From assembly GCA_035610835.1 (NCBI GenBank), contig CM069457.1:38590553-38654552 (forward strand): a stretch of 64,000 bases of DNA. Direction: 5' to 3'. Both the position numbers and the translations under genes were made by a program. Numbering within the stretch: the first letter of the stretch is position 1; every line of letters begins with the position of its first letter. Source of the DNA: Ophiura sarsii. Its lineage: Eukaryota > Echinodermata > Ophiuroidea > Amphilepidida > Ophiuridae. The notes under the pieces are model-generated. The model was not told where the DNA came from and did not search any database. It saw nothing but the letters and a program-made list of their open reading frames with translations. Shown piece by piece: positions 1-12,227 of the stretch.

Positions 1-75
1 ATGCACAAAATGTACGAAATGTTATCCTCCATTATAGAAGTAGTGCCAGTAAGCTTTAATACACGTATTACTTAA

Positions 76-3000
76 ATAAACTGCTCACAAAAGTTAGGAA
101 ACTTTTTTTAATCAAGTATATTTTAATTATTTATTACCCTCTTTGTATAATGTTATATATCAATGAAAAGCTGAAGTGTTCTTCTTTAAAATTATACCAC
201 ATTTGTAATGATTACATGTTGCTGAACTTGGTCACATGAATGAGAATGAGGCAAAGTCACAAATCAAATGTGCCAAAATTACCGTTATCTGTGCTAAACA
301 GTCAATGGGTAATGATCAATAATCAAACCGGTCATGCTCGAGAACCATGAATGGTGTACACAAAGATTTGCACCAGTGATCACAACATATACAAGTTTTA
401 ACTCCCATCTCTTTAGAAGACCATTGTTTGGGTATTTGCAAGACTGGATTAACAGGTGGAAGGTCATGAAGGTAAGTGATGAAAGGTTTAGGCCTTTTTC
501 TGAGTTTTTCTGAGACACGGTAAACGTTTTAAGATTAAGATCAAGGAGTATATATAATAGGAGGGGACACTTAGCTCATTTGCATATTTGCTCATTAATA
601 TGATTAACCCCATGAACCCAGTCAAAGGTCGCCTCGAAGAGTCGAGGGGACTTTTCTATTGTTCTCTAACGACAGCGTTGGGACAGCGCATGAAGTTTCT
701 TGTACATAGTTGGCGATGAGCGATTGAGAAGTATAACAAAAGCATACATAAACAGATCGTAACATGAATAATGCAATGCAACAGGTCACACAACGTTCAG
801 TCGAGCGACCGTATAAACAGTATACAATATGCCATTTATTGTGTTCGAAATGTCAACGTTTTTACCATTCTTTCCAAAATAAAGAGTATAATCACATTAC
901 AAACACATTTTGTGCGAGAGTAACATATAAATATGGTTTAAAATGTCAAAAATGGCACGATAAAAATCCGATCGTTATAAATAAAAGAATCAATGGTTAA
1001 ATAATAAAACTGACACAATTACACTCGTCGATCTCTGTGGCGTGCATACGTTGGCCATATCGTTTGCAATCGGCAATCACGGGTTCGAATCTCCGTGTAT
1101 TCGTTGTTGCTTTCTATTTTTTTGTTTTAAAAAAAAAAAAAAAATGGATTGTGGATGTATGTAACATCATGTTTTTGTCAATTTTTATAATTTATAAAGG
1201 CCGCCAATGCTTTTATAGTTTTTTTCTATTCTTTTTTTAATCTATTTTTCTATCTATCATTTATCTCTGGATTTATTTAACTTCATAATCTAAACAAATT
1301 AAAATGCGTAAAACAATATATTATTGCTCGATAAATAAGTGATTGAAGTTGAGTTCACTTTGATAATGATAGCAACACTTGTTGTAAACCATTTTACCAG
1401 TGTGCCCAACCATTTCTCCTTTGCACACTTTGTTTAAAATACATTCAGAGATGTCATTTTTATAGCTTGTTATAGCTAGGCTAATATACAACTGTAAGCT
1501 ATTTGGATACACAAAGCAAAACACATTTCCAAAACAGGCCATAGCCAATCGTACAACATGAGAAAGGAGACCGTTTATACCAATGTTAAATCTACCATGA
1601 TTACCATTTTTTAAAAATCTGTACAACCAATGAATTTCTAGAAAATTCTTTGGTACAACTTCATTTCAAGAAAGTTAGTTCTTGTACCAAATTTAGCTAG
1701 CTTTAATAAACGAATTGGGAAACGCAATATTCATGTCGAAATATATGTGGAAAGGCAATCAGACAACTATTGATAGACGCGATCAAGTCTTGTAGGTGTA
1801 CCTTTGAAGGGTGATTACGGGCACGTATGAGTAAAGTGGATTCCCTCTATAATGAACCAAAATTTTAATTTCAGTGCCAAAGATCTTGAAAAAGGTTACA
1901 GGGGACATTCTCGCTTCGACGATGCTCCTATGCGTAGATCAACTGAAAGCCCGGTCCGATGGTAGACTCCGAATCTCCAGAATCTTAGGAGATATGTACA
2001 CATTTTCTCATAATACTTTATGCTGCTACGCTTCCAATCATTAGATGGTTATAGCATATGCACGGCGCAAAGTGCACGGTGTCTCATTTAGGCCCACAGG
2101 CCGGGCGGGCTAGAGAAGTGCTCAGAACCGGGACTATTAACAATACACTCAATTAAAAAAAATTAAACACCGGATTCTACTGTCGCTCTGTTACGGTCGT
2201 ATAGTCGGCCCCCGGATTCCACCGTCACTCTGTTGCAAGTAAGTGTAGGCCCTATATTCGCCACAACATGTGGGCACTACCGTATAGTTTTATTACTGTA
2301 CATCATGCCTTTCGTCGGTATACAACTCGGACTTTTTACTGTCTGATAAGTCCACCCCCTCCCCCTCCCTATGGCCCTGTTTAAAGCTGGCTACGCCACT
2401 GATTCGCGCATGTTGGATGTGCCGGCCCGCCGCGCGCCAGTGGTCCGCATTGCGTCGCGTTATTGGTCACTCTCAAACATAGTTCGGCGTGGCCCTCGCT
2501 ACACGGCTCGATCCTCATGGCGGCATTATTATCACATCAAACCACTTCTGGATGTTATCATCAATCAATGCATTGTCGGCTGCTTTAGTCAAAATTAAAT
2601 ATTATATACGAAGGGATATACAACTGTCACTGGATATACCCACTTTGCCTATCTGTGATATACCATTGAACCGTCAACGCCTGAATCTTTTCCGTGAACT
2701 TTTCCTGATTGGGCTTTTCCACCCCAAACTGGCCGGAGCCCGGGGGTTAGATCTACGGTTGATTAGCGCATTGCAAGAAGTTGTGTCACTTGCCATGCAG
2801 CACATACTCATTAGGCATTTGTCCAAAATTTTAGTGGACAAATCCAAAGCGATCGGACGCATGCGTAGAAAAAAATGTTGTCCCCTTGACTCTCCAGAGG
2901 GCCTTTTCGATATTCAGACGATGGCGGACATAGGTTCGTGTGACGAATATTCTAGGTGAAATTCGATATGGGAACGCTCGGACTGTAGGGAACGATGATA

Positions 3001-3541
3001 TTTCTGACTTCAACAGCGCCAGGGCATCGTTCGGGGACCGTTTGATTATCCCTCAGGTCGTGTCAGTATGAAATTAGGTAAAACACTCCGACATAACATT
3101 GAAATCAACGGAGATTCAAAGATTACGGCCGTTCGTGTCCACTATGGTCTGGTACTTTTCATTTCGACTTCACAAATGACGTATATTCATTGATGTGATT
3201 ATTCATTGTATATTCATGACCGTCTATGCTTTCGGCGATTCGAACAATACAGTGTCAGGCACAGGCCAGTAAGTTGTTTTGCTTGTTTTCATTACAGTGT
3301 CAATTTGTTTGTTCACACAGTAGCACAAAATTGCTTATTTTGGCACATTTGATTTGTGACTTTGTCTCATTCTCATTAATGTGGCCAAGTCCAGCAACAT
3401 GTCGTCATTGCACATTTGGTATCATCTTACAGAAGAACACTTCGGCTTTCCATTGATATGCAACATAATACAAGAGGGTAATAAAATAATAAAAATATAC
3501 TTGATTAAAAAAAGTTTCCTAACTTTTTGTGAGCAGTTTAG
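76..3541. mobile_element. TTAA-flanked DNA element with long terminal inverted repeats
   Basis: The first ~225 bases after position 76 are repeated, inverted and diverged, at about 3316-3541; both ends read TAAACTGCTCAC followed by a T-rich block and the same order of sub-blocks. Each end is directly flanked by TTAA (72-75 and 3542-3545), the target duplication expected of TTAA-specific cut-and-paste elements such as piggyBac or Kolobok. No transposase could be recognised inside: the open frames at 2371-2959 match nothing I know. The interior also holds a tRNA-like segment near 1020-1143. A non-autonomous element is the simplest reading; the superfamily is not established. Confidence 0.7.
1020..1143 (+). 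repeat. tRNA-like SINE head with oligo(A) tail (tentative)
   Basis: A tRNA-like stretch carries an A-box-like segment (TGGCGTGCATACGTTGG) and a good B-box (GGGTTCGAATCTC) about 45 bases later, followed within 30 bases by 15 A residues. The T-arm pairs only imperfectly and no clean acceptor stem was found, so this is read as a tRNA-derived retroposon relic rather than a functional tRNA. Confidence 0.4.
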
Positions 3542-4002
3542 TTAACAATAAATGTAATCCATCACACAGGTGGTTTTGTGTAGTTATTTGACATCATGCG
3601 CATGCTTAGGGGTTTTCCATGAAATGTCGAATACCACAATCAATTTGGTATTTCAGTCGCGATGTTGTGGAAGTTATGGTTTGAATGAATCATTACATCA
3701 TTCTATCGATGACATGTCATTTGAGGGTCTTACTCTTTTTTAAATGCTCCAGCGGTTTGGAGGGCGCCCTCCGCTTGTTAAATCAATTTGCCATTTTAAT
3801 TTGAACTAGAGTGGTTCTCGCCTTTCGCGGTTCTCGGGTTTGGCGGTTGTTGGATTTGAATGTGTGTATGATTTTGAACAAAAGTTTACTAACTGGTCTT
3901 GTTGTTGGTATATATATATCATGGTTGTTTATGACTACGTCGACTTATTTGATAATTACCGCCTGTTGCATATTATTTGGAAGATATATGGGCGATTCCG
4001 CG

Positions 4003-5830
4003 GTAACACGCGTTACATTTCAGCGCGCCATTATTTATTCTCTTACTCTATAACTGTAAAAGTAATTTGAATGAAGTGTTCATCTTTTGTATTGTAATAC
4101 CCAAGACTAAAGGCTAGATCCTCATGCTAACACCAATATGAAATATTAGCTCATGTTAATGTAAGGCCGCTCCCAATATCGGTAACACGCGTTACGAAAA
4201 AAGACGCACTAAAAATATTCCCAACTTTGTTTTGCTTGTGTATTTCAACTAACCAACCTACAAACAATTGGTCACTACTGTAAGCAGGTACCTTTCTAAG
4301 GTTTATAAAACTAGAATAATAACAAGAATTAAAGTTCTCACTTTTTTGTAAAATGCAAAATAGTCGGTAACACGTGTTACGGTAACACGCGTTACACTTT
4401 GTCCAGCCATAATTTACTAGCCTTAGATTCTTTATTTTATTTCTAAATTAAAATTAATTTTGACTTTGGCAATTGAACTAACATATTAACCATAAATAGT
4501 GATAAATAACACTTAAGGGGGGGGGGGGGGGGGGGGGGGGGTGGGGGGGGGGGGTCTAGGTTAATTTGCACCAAATTTGGAAACAGATTTTCTCAATGTT
4601 ACCGTGGGCTTACCCCTTAGAGTCATATATCAAATTGAAGCTTAGGTAACAGCGTTTCAAAAACTGCGCGTTATTTTGATCTGGTTGCTATGGTAACCAG
4701 ACAAGGCCTCTGATTGGCTAAACACTGGTACAAAGATATCTAGAAAACTAAATGTTGCATGTTCACCATACTTTAGTAGATGGTGTATGGGAACAATGCG
4801 CACAAATTAATGAATCCGGATTTTTTAGACGGTTGCCATGGTAACCAGGAACCGACCAATCAGGAAATTTTACGTTATAATTCAAATTTGGAAAGATAAA
4901 TTGAAAATCCGGCTTCATTGGTTTATTCCCCTATTCAAGCTTTATTTCCATTCCAAATATCACCCTGATACGAGGTATAGTGTTCTAGTTATCTTTGTAC
5001 CAATATTGCAAGTTTACGTGTTTTATAGTTTTGAGATATCGTGCAAAACGTATGAAAAATATCAAAATTGGCTAGAAAAAAAAGTTGACATTTTGGATAA
5101 AAATAGTTGTTCAATTATGGAGGAGCATGAATTTAGACACATTTTGAGCCATTTTGGGTGAAAATAGCAATTATATTAGCATTTTTGAAGATAAATGGCT
5201 TAAAAATAGCCGAGTGAGAAAAATAAAGAAATACATAAGAAATTACGTTGACTTTGAAATTTCGATGATTTATGATGTGTAATTAATTATTTTAATAAAT
5301 AAATTTAATCAAATGTTACAATTATTTGATCAAAAAATAATTAAAACTGAAAATGCTTAAAATCGCAGGGTGAGCGTTTTCTACATACAAATGTATACAA
5401 AATACCACCGATATTTTGAGACACCCGAAACTCAATTGACCATAACATCAGAACCAAAAATCCAATTGACCTCAAACAAAAAGCATTTTAAAGCAGAGAC
5501 TTAGCAGTTTTCTACTGTGCTAATATCTCATTTTTGTCTGAAGCACTGGATTTTAATATCTGACCAACCTAGACCCCCCTTAAGAAATTTAGGTTTTAGC
5601 ACGTTTTCCTGAATATGAGTTTGGTAACACGCGTTACGACATTTTGATGGCTTATTGTGGAGTGGTGGTTATGAATTTATCTAATTGTTTACTATTTTTA
5701 AATAGGGCCTAACTAATTAGGCCTAAGGGCCTACCTAACTAGTAGAATTAAAATTACAAGTGGCATAAATCAAAACCAAATCAATAAGGAAATATTTAAA
5801 AAAAAGTGTTGTTCCGGTAACACGTGTTAC
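4003..5830. repeat. Six copies of palindrome GTAACACGYGTTAC
   Basis: Copies lie at 4003-4016, 4182-4195, 4367-4380, 4382-4395, 5624-5637 and 5817-5830. Those at 4367 and 5817 are perfect 14-bp palindromes containing the E-box core CACGTG; the other four have CGCG at the centre. Excluding the nested insertion at 4517-5579, the start-to-start distances are 179, 185, 15, about 175 and 193 bases. The sequences between copies are not obviously related to each other, so the motif is conserved beyond its surroundings. Confidence 0.85.
4517..5579. mobile_element. TTAA-flanked element with G-rich terminal inverted repeats
   Basis: The left end is an expanded poly-G run followed by TCTAGGTTAATTTG; the right end reads ACCAACCTAGACCCCCC, its inverse. 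TTAA flanks both ends (4513-4516 and 5580-5583). The interior is AT-rich with no recognisable coding capacity. The open frame at 4838-5161 has no recognisable domain and is probably chance. The poly-G run at the left end is much longer than the six Cs at the right end, so it probably grew after insertion. Confidence 0.65.
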
Positions 5831-6284
5831 CATTTTTGGGGTAAGAAAAGTATAATTTTTTCATGGTAAACATTAGCCAAATGTTGTAACAATTTTTTCC
5901 TGAACCTTTGCATGAGCTTTGAACAACATAAAGGTAAAAATAAATATTTTGGAGCAATTTTCAGTTTTTTGCTCTGTCACATTTTTATGGAATCGCCCAT
6001 AATGATTATATAAGTCACTAAAATTAGATTTCACAAATGTGCAACAGATGTGTTTATTTAAGAAATAATGACTCTTAGCATTTGTATTTGAAGGATGGAG
6101 ATACTTGAATATGACATAGCAATAACAATATATTAGCGCATTAGAATTTATGCCCAGCTTATGCCCAGCTAGTGGCATATACAATTCTGTGCTGGTATTG
6201 CTGATGGGCATTGAGTAATACTTCGACTGAAGTGATTTATAGCTATACACCACGGGCAAAAATGGTACTCCAGCGGACCAACAT

Positions 6285-7155
6285 CTGTTACATAGTCCAC
6301 TCCTGCATCTCCTATCTACTGATGACAGTTGATGGCTTCATCTGTTTTGTAGGTCACCCCTTCATCGTCTATCTACTGATGACTGTTCATGGCTTCATCT
6401 GTTATGTAGACCACGCGATCATCTCCCATCTACTGATGACTATTCATGGCTTCATCTGTTATGTAGACCACTCCTTCATCTCCTATCTACTGATGACTGT
6501 TCACGGCCTAGTCTATTATGTAGTTCACTCCTTCATCACCTATCTACTGATGACAGTTCATGACTCCATCTGTTTTATAGTCCACTCCTTTATCTTCTAT
6601 CTACTAATGACAGTTTATATTTTCGTCTGTTTTGTATTTCACCTCATATCTACTGATGACAGTTCATGGCTTCATCTGTTTTTTAGTCCACTCCTATCTA
6701 CTGATGACAGTTGATAGCTACATCTGTTTTGTTGAACACTCCTACATCTGCTATCTACTGATGACAGTTCATGGCTTCATCTGTAATGTAGTCGACTCCT
6801 TTACCTCCTATCTACTGATAACAGTTCATGGCTTCATCTGTTTTGTATTCCACCCCTTCATCTTCTAGCTACTGATGACCGTTCATGCCTTCATCTGTTA
6901 TGTAGTGCAGTCCTTCATCTCCTAACTACTGATGACAGTTTCATAGCTTTATCTGTTTTGAAGTATACTCATTCATCTCCTATTTACTGATGACTGTTCA
7001 TGGCCTCATCCGTTATGTCGCCCACTCCTTCATCACCTATCTACTGATGACAGTTCATGACTCCATCTGTTTTGTAGTCGCCTCCTTTATCTCCTATCTA
7101 CTGATGACCGTTCATGGCTTCATCTGTTATGTAGTGCAGTCCTTCATCTCCTATA
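6285..7155. repeat. 57-bp minisatellite, about 15 units
   Basis: The core TATCTACTGATGACAGTTCA recurs near 6311, 6369, 6427, 6482, 6540, 6598 and onward to about 7096, with a period close to 57 bases and some shortened units. Because 57 is 3x19, one frame stays open for 167 codons and reads as a 19-residue repeat (YLLMTVHGFICYV...). There is no start context, splice signal or neighbouring gene that supports translation, so it is annotated as tandem repeat DNA. Confidence 0.85.
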
Positions 7156-7564
7156 AACTAACTTTTTAATCTCCTAACTAACTTTTTAATGAGGCCTGAC
7201 CAACAAATGTCAACATTTGGAAAAGCCCAAATACCATTAATTGGTTAAATGATTCCATATTTTTTGGTTACGTATGAGATCGATGATACAAAAAAGTCAA
7301 GCCCCAACAATTTAACGACAAAAATGTTGTTCGCCTGGAAAATGGACCCAAATATCATTATGTGATTAAATAAATCAATTTGTTTTGGTTACGTATGAGA
7401 GCGATGATACAACCAAATCAATCCGCAATCATTTTGACCACAACAATGTGGTTAGTATAGAAATCATAAGGATTTTTTTTTAATTAGGCCTGACTGATAA
7501 ATGTCAAAATTTGGAAAATAGGCCCAAATAGGTTTTTGGTTTTGTTTTTGTGTGTGTGTGGTTA

Positions 7565-7855
7565 CATGGGTATTTTCCTAGACCTGTCCAAGGCATTCGA
7601 CACAATAAACCATAATATTCTCCTTTAAACCATTATGGTATTTGTGCCGTTCTGTTTGATCTTGTTTCGTGTTTTCTGTTCTCCCGTCATTAAAAATGCT
7701 CTATTTGCTATCATTCTATTTTTGTGTCAAGGGTCCCCATTATATAAGCCCGTCTATCAAGGTTTCCACTGGGGTTCCTAGACTCTACTTCATATTGTAT
7801 TATTATTTGTTTGTATTACTTTTGCTGAATAAATTGAATTGAATTGAATTGAATT
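7565..7855 (+). mobile_element. Internally deleted LINE fragment (RT motif joined to 3' tail)
   Basis: The segment begins with codons for [19 protein letters not shown], the reverse-transcriptase palm motif of CR1/Jockey-like LINEs, closely like the copy near 20720-20790. After a few more codons it changes to non-coding sequence and ends in AATAAATTGAATTGAATTGA, a short-unit tail like that of the LINE at 46449. Most of the RT and the C-terminal domain are missing, so this is a deleted or 5'-truncated dead copy within the repeat array. Confidence 0.7.
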
Positions 7856-8479
7856 GAGATCAATGATACAAAATAGTAAAGGCGCAAATATTTCGTTCGC
7901 ATAAATATCATAAGGATTTTTTTTAATGAGGCCTGACCGACAAAATTCAAAATTTAGAAAAATAAGCCAAAAACCATTATGTGGTTAAATAATTCAATTG
8001 TTTTTGTATATAAAAGAGCAAATGTGAACAATAGCCCAACAGACATTAACAAGTTTATTTAACTGAGTGATTAGAAATCAAACTAGTGACTCTTGACAAA
8101 GAGCTCTGAAAGAGCAATCAATTGGTTCACTGCAACTCAGAAAATATGCATAATACAAGAAACACAAATGAGCAGGGGTTAAAAAAGCCAATGAAAGTGA
8201 CATAAAAATAATATAAGCCCAAACATAGGGAACAACATCAAAATATAAATAAAAGAAAAATTAATGATATCTGGAGGTCTGATGGGCGTAAAGAGAACCT
8301 ACACAACAAACTTAGGAACTAAATCTACCAGGAGCTGCTTGTTGTCACCTGTTGGGGCGTGGCCGTATCACCAGCCCAGCTGCCTACGTGCTTTACAGGA
8401 CCATCCACCATTTCCCCAACCAAGCATTAACCTACACTTAACCCATGACCACCATGCTAATGTAACAGTCAGGTGTTAA

Positions 8480-8766
8480 AAGGACTTGAATGAAGGGTGT
8501 CATGAAAGAGTATGAAGGCTATGACAAGTTAAGACTTGGAGAGAAGATGTATGTGCACACGGCACTTGAACATGTTGAAAGCCTGAATTCCAGCCGCTGA
8601 AATGTTGCCAACAACATCGTCTGGAAGACTGTTCCATAAGGGAACAGCCGTGTGAATGAAGCTTCTGTCTAAGCAGCGAGTCCTGGCAGTCGGCAGAGAA
8701 AGAGCATGAATTGGCATTGATACGCTCGAACTGGTAGCACGGCGTTGGACATATGGTGTGGGAAGT
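8480..8766 (-). mobile_element. LINE ORF2 C-terminal fragment
   Basis: The minus-strand frame 8717-8529 reads RCLDRSFIHTAVPLWNSLPD and continues with the FKCRVHIHLL-type end seen at the C-terminus of many non-LTR retrotransposon ORF2 proteins. No RT motif is present, so this is a 5'-truncated copy inserted in the repeat array. Its 3' boundary is uncertain and may extend to about 8040. Confidence 0.6.
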
Positions 8767-9379
8767 TTTTTTTTAATTAGGCCTGACCGAGTGTCAAAAT
8801 TTGGAAAATAGGCTCAATTAGCATTATTTGATTAAATAGTTCAATTTGTTGTGGTTACGTTTGGGATCGATGATACAAAAGTCAAGGCGCAATCCATTTG
8901 ACGATAAAAATGTCGTTCGCATACAAATCATAAGGATTTTTTTAATGAGGATTGACCGACAAATGTCAAAATTTGGAAAAGGAGCCCATACCATTATTTG
9001 GTTAAATAATTCAATTTTTTAATAAATAGCCGATCGTTTCTATGTGCGAGTCGATCATATAGCTAGTTTTTGAATTAAAGGTATACTGAGCCTTTGCACT
9101 ATATATTTAGCGTTGAAAATGAACATGATCGCGCGGTTGGCGCTCAACAAACAAGCTGCCGAATTCGGAAGAATCAATACCCGATATCGCTGATGACAAA
9201 AATGTCGTTCGTATAGAAATCATATGGATTTTTCGTTTCAATTGGCCTGGCCGACAAATGTCAAAATTTGGAAAATGGACCAACATACCATTATGTGATT
9301 ATAATTCAATTTGTTTTGATAACGTATGAGATCGATGATACAACAAAGTCAAGCCGCAATGGAAAATGGCGTACTTTTT

Positions 9380-10580
9380 TTTTCTCGGAGACTTTTGACC
9401 CACGGACATATATATTCGTCTACCTCTAGGCCATCTTACCGCGTTTCGGACAGAATATTTCAAAAGTTCGTTGCAGAGAACTAGATAAGCTTTATAATTT
9501 CGGATTTGTTCCGAGCGAGAAATTTGGCATCAAACACGATGGAAATATCTGGTAGAAACTAAAGGTACTGGTTTTCGTTCGCACTGAAGTACAGTAAATT
9601 TACTAAAAATGTATCATCGTTTTAAATTATTGTGTTAGGATATTATCAAAATTTATGGGTATAGCCATCAACTCTGTGAATTTCAGTCCGATATTTTACA
9701 AAATAAAAAGATTAGAATGAATTGAAAATGGATATCGTTCAGCTAATTGATGTGCACGACCGATCTAACTGCGTGACCTTCACGAAAATCAATGCATGGC
9801 CTACATTCACAGAGAACGGGTTATGTGTGCGCTAACGACTGACTGATGTGTGTGGTCGGTTACCGTGTGGTACGTCCACGCATGTCCATTCTGCGTGCTG
9901 CTGTTTTCATAATCTTCTTCTTCTCGTGTCCACGGCACGCAGGATCATATGGTCCTTGTGCGTGGTGGTGACAGGATTAGTTCAGCTTGTACAGGCTTGT
10001 ACAAGCTTTATCCCTGGCCGCGTGTACGAATACGGACGCTCCTGTCATGACCTAGAACTGATGTACAGACACAGACCGGGATGATCCCCTACTCTTTACG
10101 AAGGAGTCTGTGACCTTTTAACGTGCTCGGGGATAGCTCTTCCGATACACGGGACCAACATTTCTACGTACCTTCCGAAGCACGATGCGCCATGAAACAT
10201 GCCAACTTCAGTCTGCACGGTCTGAAGGAGGCATGGGGGACGAGGCTGTGTTGGTGTATCGTTTTTGAACTCTCACTCATAAACGATCCACCAACAGAAC
10301 TACGGTAGATCATCCATTTAGATACTTCGAGTCCATTCATCTGGTCATTGACCCTATTAGATCGAGGGTCGAAACACTCTCGAATTTAACCGCAAGTTCA
10401 AACGTGGCCCGTTATACCCATAGTAAATCTAGAGCCATTGCATTCGTGAGCAAGTAATATAAGGCGGTCTAAACTAAAATGTGTGAACAAACATACACTG
10501 AAACTATAACATGTATTACTAGGTCTCTTAGACCCAGTAATAAATTCACGTGTGTGTAAAGCATACATGTACGTCGTAAA
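9380..10580. other. No recognised gene
   Basis: This stretch has mixed composition. Open frames at 9848-10084 and 10123-10308 have no recognisable domain. Nothing else could be assigned. Confidence 0.5.
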
Positions 10581-10587
10581 AATTGCT

Positions 10588-10650
10588 AATAGCTGGGGAG
10601 CGCGCATGGTTTTTCGATCCCGGTCCAGTGGCGTATCTAGGGTCTTTTTC

Positions 10651-10681
<31 letters not shown>

Positions 10682-11210
10682 AAGGGTATTTTTTCCCGGT
10701 GAACACCAGTTCGACCCTATTAAGTAAAAAAATTGCGCATCTGGGCTGTTTATTCCAGCGAATAACACTGCATCCTCGCAGCGCGCGAAATTTTAACAAC
10801 ATATCTACACGAATCTGGCAATTATTAAGCTACATTTTTCTTTCAAACGGGCTTCTATAATGATATTCCTGTAGAAATGCGCGCGTAGCGCGAGAAAATT
10901 TGCCATCATCAAACCGGGCAAGGGGCAAAGTTGTCATTTAGACGGGAATTAAGTAAATCCCTTATATTTTCTCTTTCCTTTTCCCTTTTATCTTCCTCTT
11001 CTCCCTTTCCTTTCTTTTCCTTTCCCTTTTCCTTCTCTCTTTCTCCTCCTCTTTTTCCTTTCGTTCCCTTTCCTTCCCCTTTTTCCTTTCCTTTCCCCTT
11101 TTCTCTTCCTCTCTTCCCTCTCTTCTTCCCTCTCTTCGATTTTTTTTAGCCCGGTAGTTTGAGCTGGCCTTCCAGGTCAAAGCCGTCTGGGGGTCCGCTC
11201 CCCAGCTATA
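10588..11210. repeat. Composite repeat with poly-G run and long polypyrimidine tract
   Basis: AGCTGGGGAGCG near 10592 is matched by the inverted CGCTCCCCAGCT near 11196, suggesting the ends of one repeat. Inside are the phrase GTGGCGTATCTAGGGT, a poly-G run at about 10653-10679 and an almost pure C/T tract at about 10965-11140. An inverted version of the first phrase (TGGCTACGCCACTG) next to a C-rich run occurs near 2360-2400, so the family is dispersed. Confidence 0.55.
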
Positions 11211-11459
11211 AGCTAAGGATTTGTTCGATGATATTAACACTTCCCACGCGGCTATTGGTTTTACCATATGCAAAACAGATCATTCAGAAACTTTACCTAC
11301 TTTCAAAGTCTATCTCAATGATTACTGAACCAGTAGTAAGTTTGTTTGTACTTATTTGTCATTGTGATTCAAAATGGTGTGATGAAATTCAATAATTTAG
11401 ACATCTTTGAACATTCTGCAGACGCCCGATGCCGCGTGGAAAGTGTTAAATACACTTAC

Positions 11460-11540
11460 TTTGATGAAATCTTCTACCGTCTCAGCACCAACTCGTTTTT
11501 GGTAAATGTCTTTTGGCCAAGCGTCGAGAGCAGTCATTCC
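11460..11540 (-). CDS. Ankyrin-repeat gene, exon 3 (partial gene)
   Basis: Read on the minus strand, the exon follows TTTCAG and ends before GTAAGT. It is 81 bases, in phase 0 at both ends, and encodes GMTALDAWPKDIYQKRVGAE followed by TVEDFIK. GMTAL is the usual GxTAL start of an ankyrin repeat, then the sequence leaves the consensus, so this is probably the cap of the ankyrin block. It continues exon 2 (12228-12326) in frame. Further exons must lie to the left; none could be recognised between here and position 1. Confidence 0.7.
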
Positions 11541-12227
11541 CTGAAATATATAAACGGTATTACTAATGCAGATGACGGCTATCGGATGATCATCAACTCC
11601 ATCCTCTTGTCTTTTTAATGTTGTGTGTGATTATAAATTCAAATAATTAAAAACTAAGAAAAAAGGTATTGTTTATAATTTATATTAAGTTATGTTGATT
11701 TGAATCGGAATTGTTGAATCTTTTTCTCAGTTTTACAGGTCAGTCAGGTCTGGAGACTTGCTACTGGTACCCTGATGCCCAGTGCTACCTGTCAGGGTCG
11801 GGTCGTCGGCGACTAAACAGGCTCCCCCACCAGATTTCTTGGAACCTAGTGAGGAGGGTGTTTGGAGTGCAGCCGGGACGTAGACAAATAGTTTGAGTTT
11901 GCGCGTTAACAGTAGAAAGCGTGGGTTCCATCCCCACATCGGACCCGGGCGCCTTAAACCCGTGTACAGGTTTCATGTTAGATTCCTCAGCCCCCCCCCC
12001 CCCCCCCAACCCCGAAAGAACAGGTGGTGTCAGATCTGATAGATACACTGCACGTTTGGCACACTGTTTCCCCAACCCGCGACACGATAATAATACCAGC
12101 AGCCTATGAAAGCGCATCTAGACGTCATTGCCCGATCCAAATGATCTAAATATTCTTCAGAGAGCAAGAAAGTCAATCTTTAAGCTCCCCCCACCCCCTC
12201 CCCCACCCCCCAGTATTGATTACTTAC

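Larger units (their letters stand above)
3988..6000. mobile_element. Putative TIR element carrying palindromic subterminal repeats
   Basis: The 12-mer ATGGGCGATTCC at 3988-3999 recurs inverted as GGAATCGCCCAT at 5989-6000. Between them lie six copies of the palindrome GTAACACGYGTTAC. A second element (4517-5579) is nested inside and contains none of the copies. Without it the outer element is about 0.95 kb. Short TIRs plus repeated internal motifs resemble non-autonomous DNA transposons whose subterminal motifs bind transposase; that role is inference. No clear target duplication was found. Confidence 0.5.
7185..9370. repeat. Degenerate tandem array, ~120-165-bp units
   Basis: Blocks sharing AGGCCTGACCGACAAATGTC, ...TTTGGAAAATAGGCCC..., GTTAAATAATTCAATTTG, GTTACGTATGAGATCGATG and ATACAAAAAAGTCAAGCCGC recur near 7190, 7330, 7480, 7920, 8775, 8940 and 9240. 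Spacing is irregular because two LINE fragments (about 7565-7855 and 8480-8766) are inserted. The stretch 8040-8480 between repeat blocks is not recognised and may be part of the second insertion. Confidence 0.7.

Noticed and set aside
2489..2959. 156-codon open frame inside the first TTAA element
   Set aside because: No recognisable domain, and it begins in GC-rich sequence typical of chance open frames; it could not be linked to any transposase.
4367..4380. Motif array as a CENP-B-box-like centromere satellite
   Set aside because: The motif does not match the CENP-B box, only six copies exist, and 12-bp inverted ends around the region favour a transposon.
6211..6868. Open frames of 167 and 78 codons with a 19-residue hydrophobic repeat
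   Set aside because: They are translations of a 57-bp minisatellite whose period is a multiple of three; no start context or splice structure supports a gene.
10931..11273. Phe/Ser/Pro-rich and Lys/Glu/Arg-rich open frames on opposite strands
   Set aside because: Both are readings of one polypyrimidine tract.
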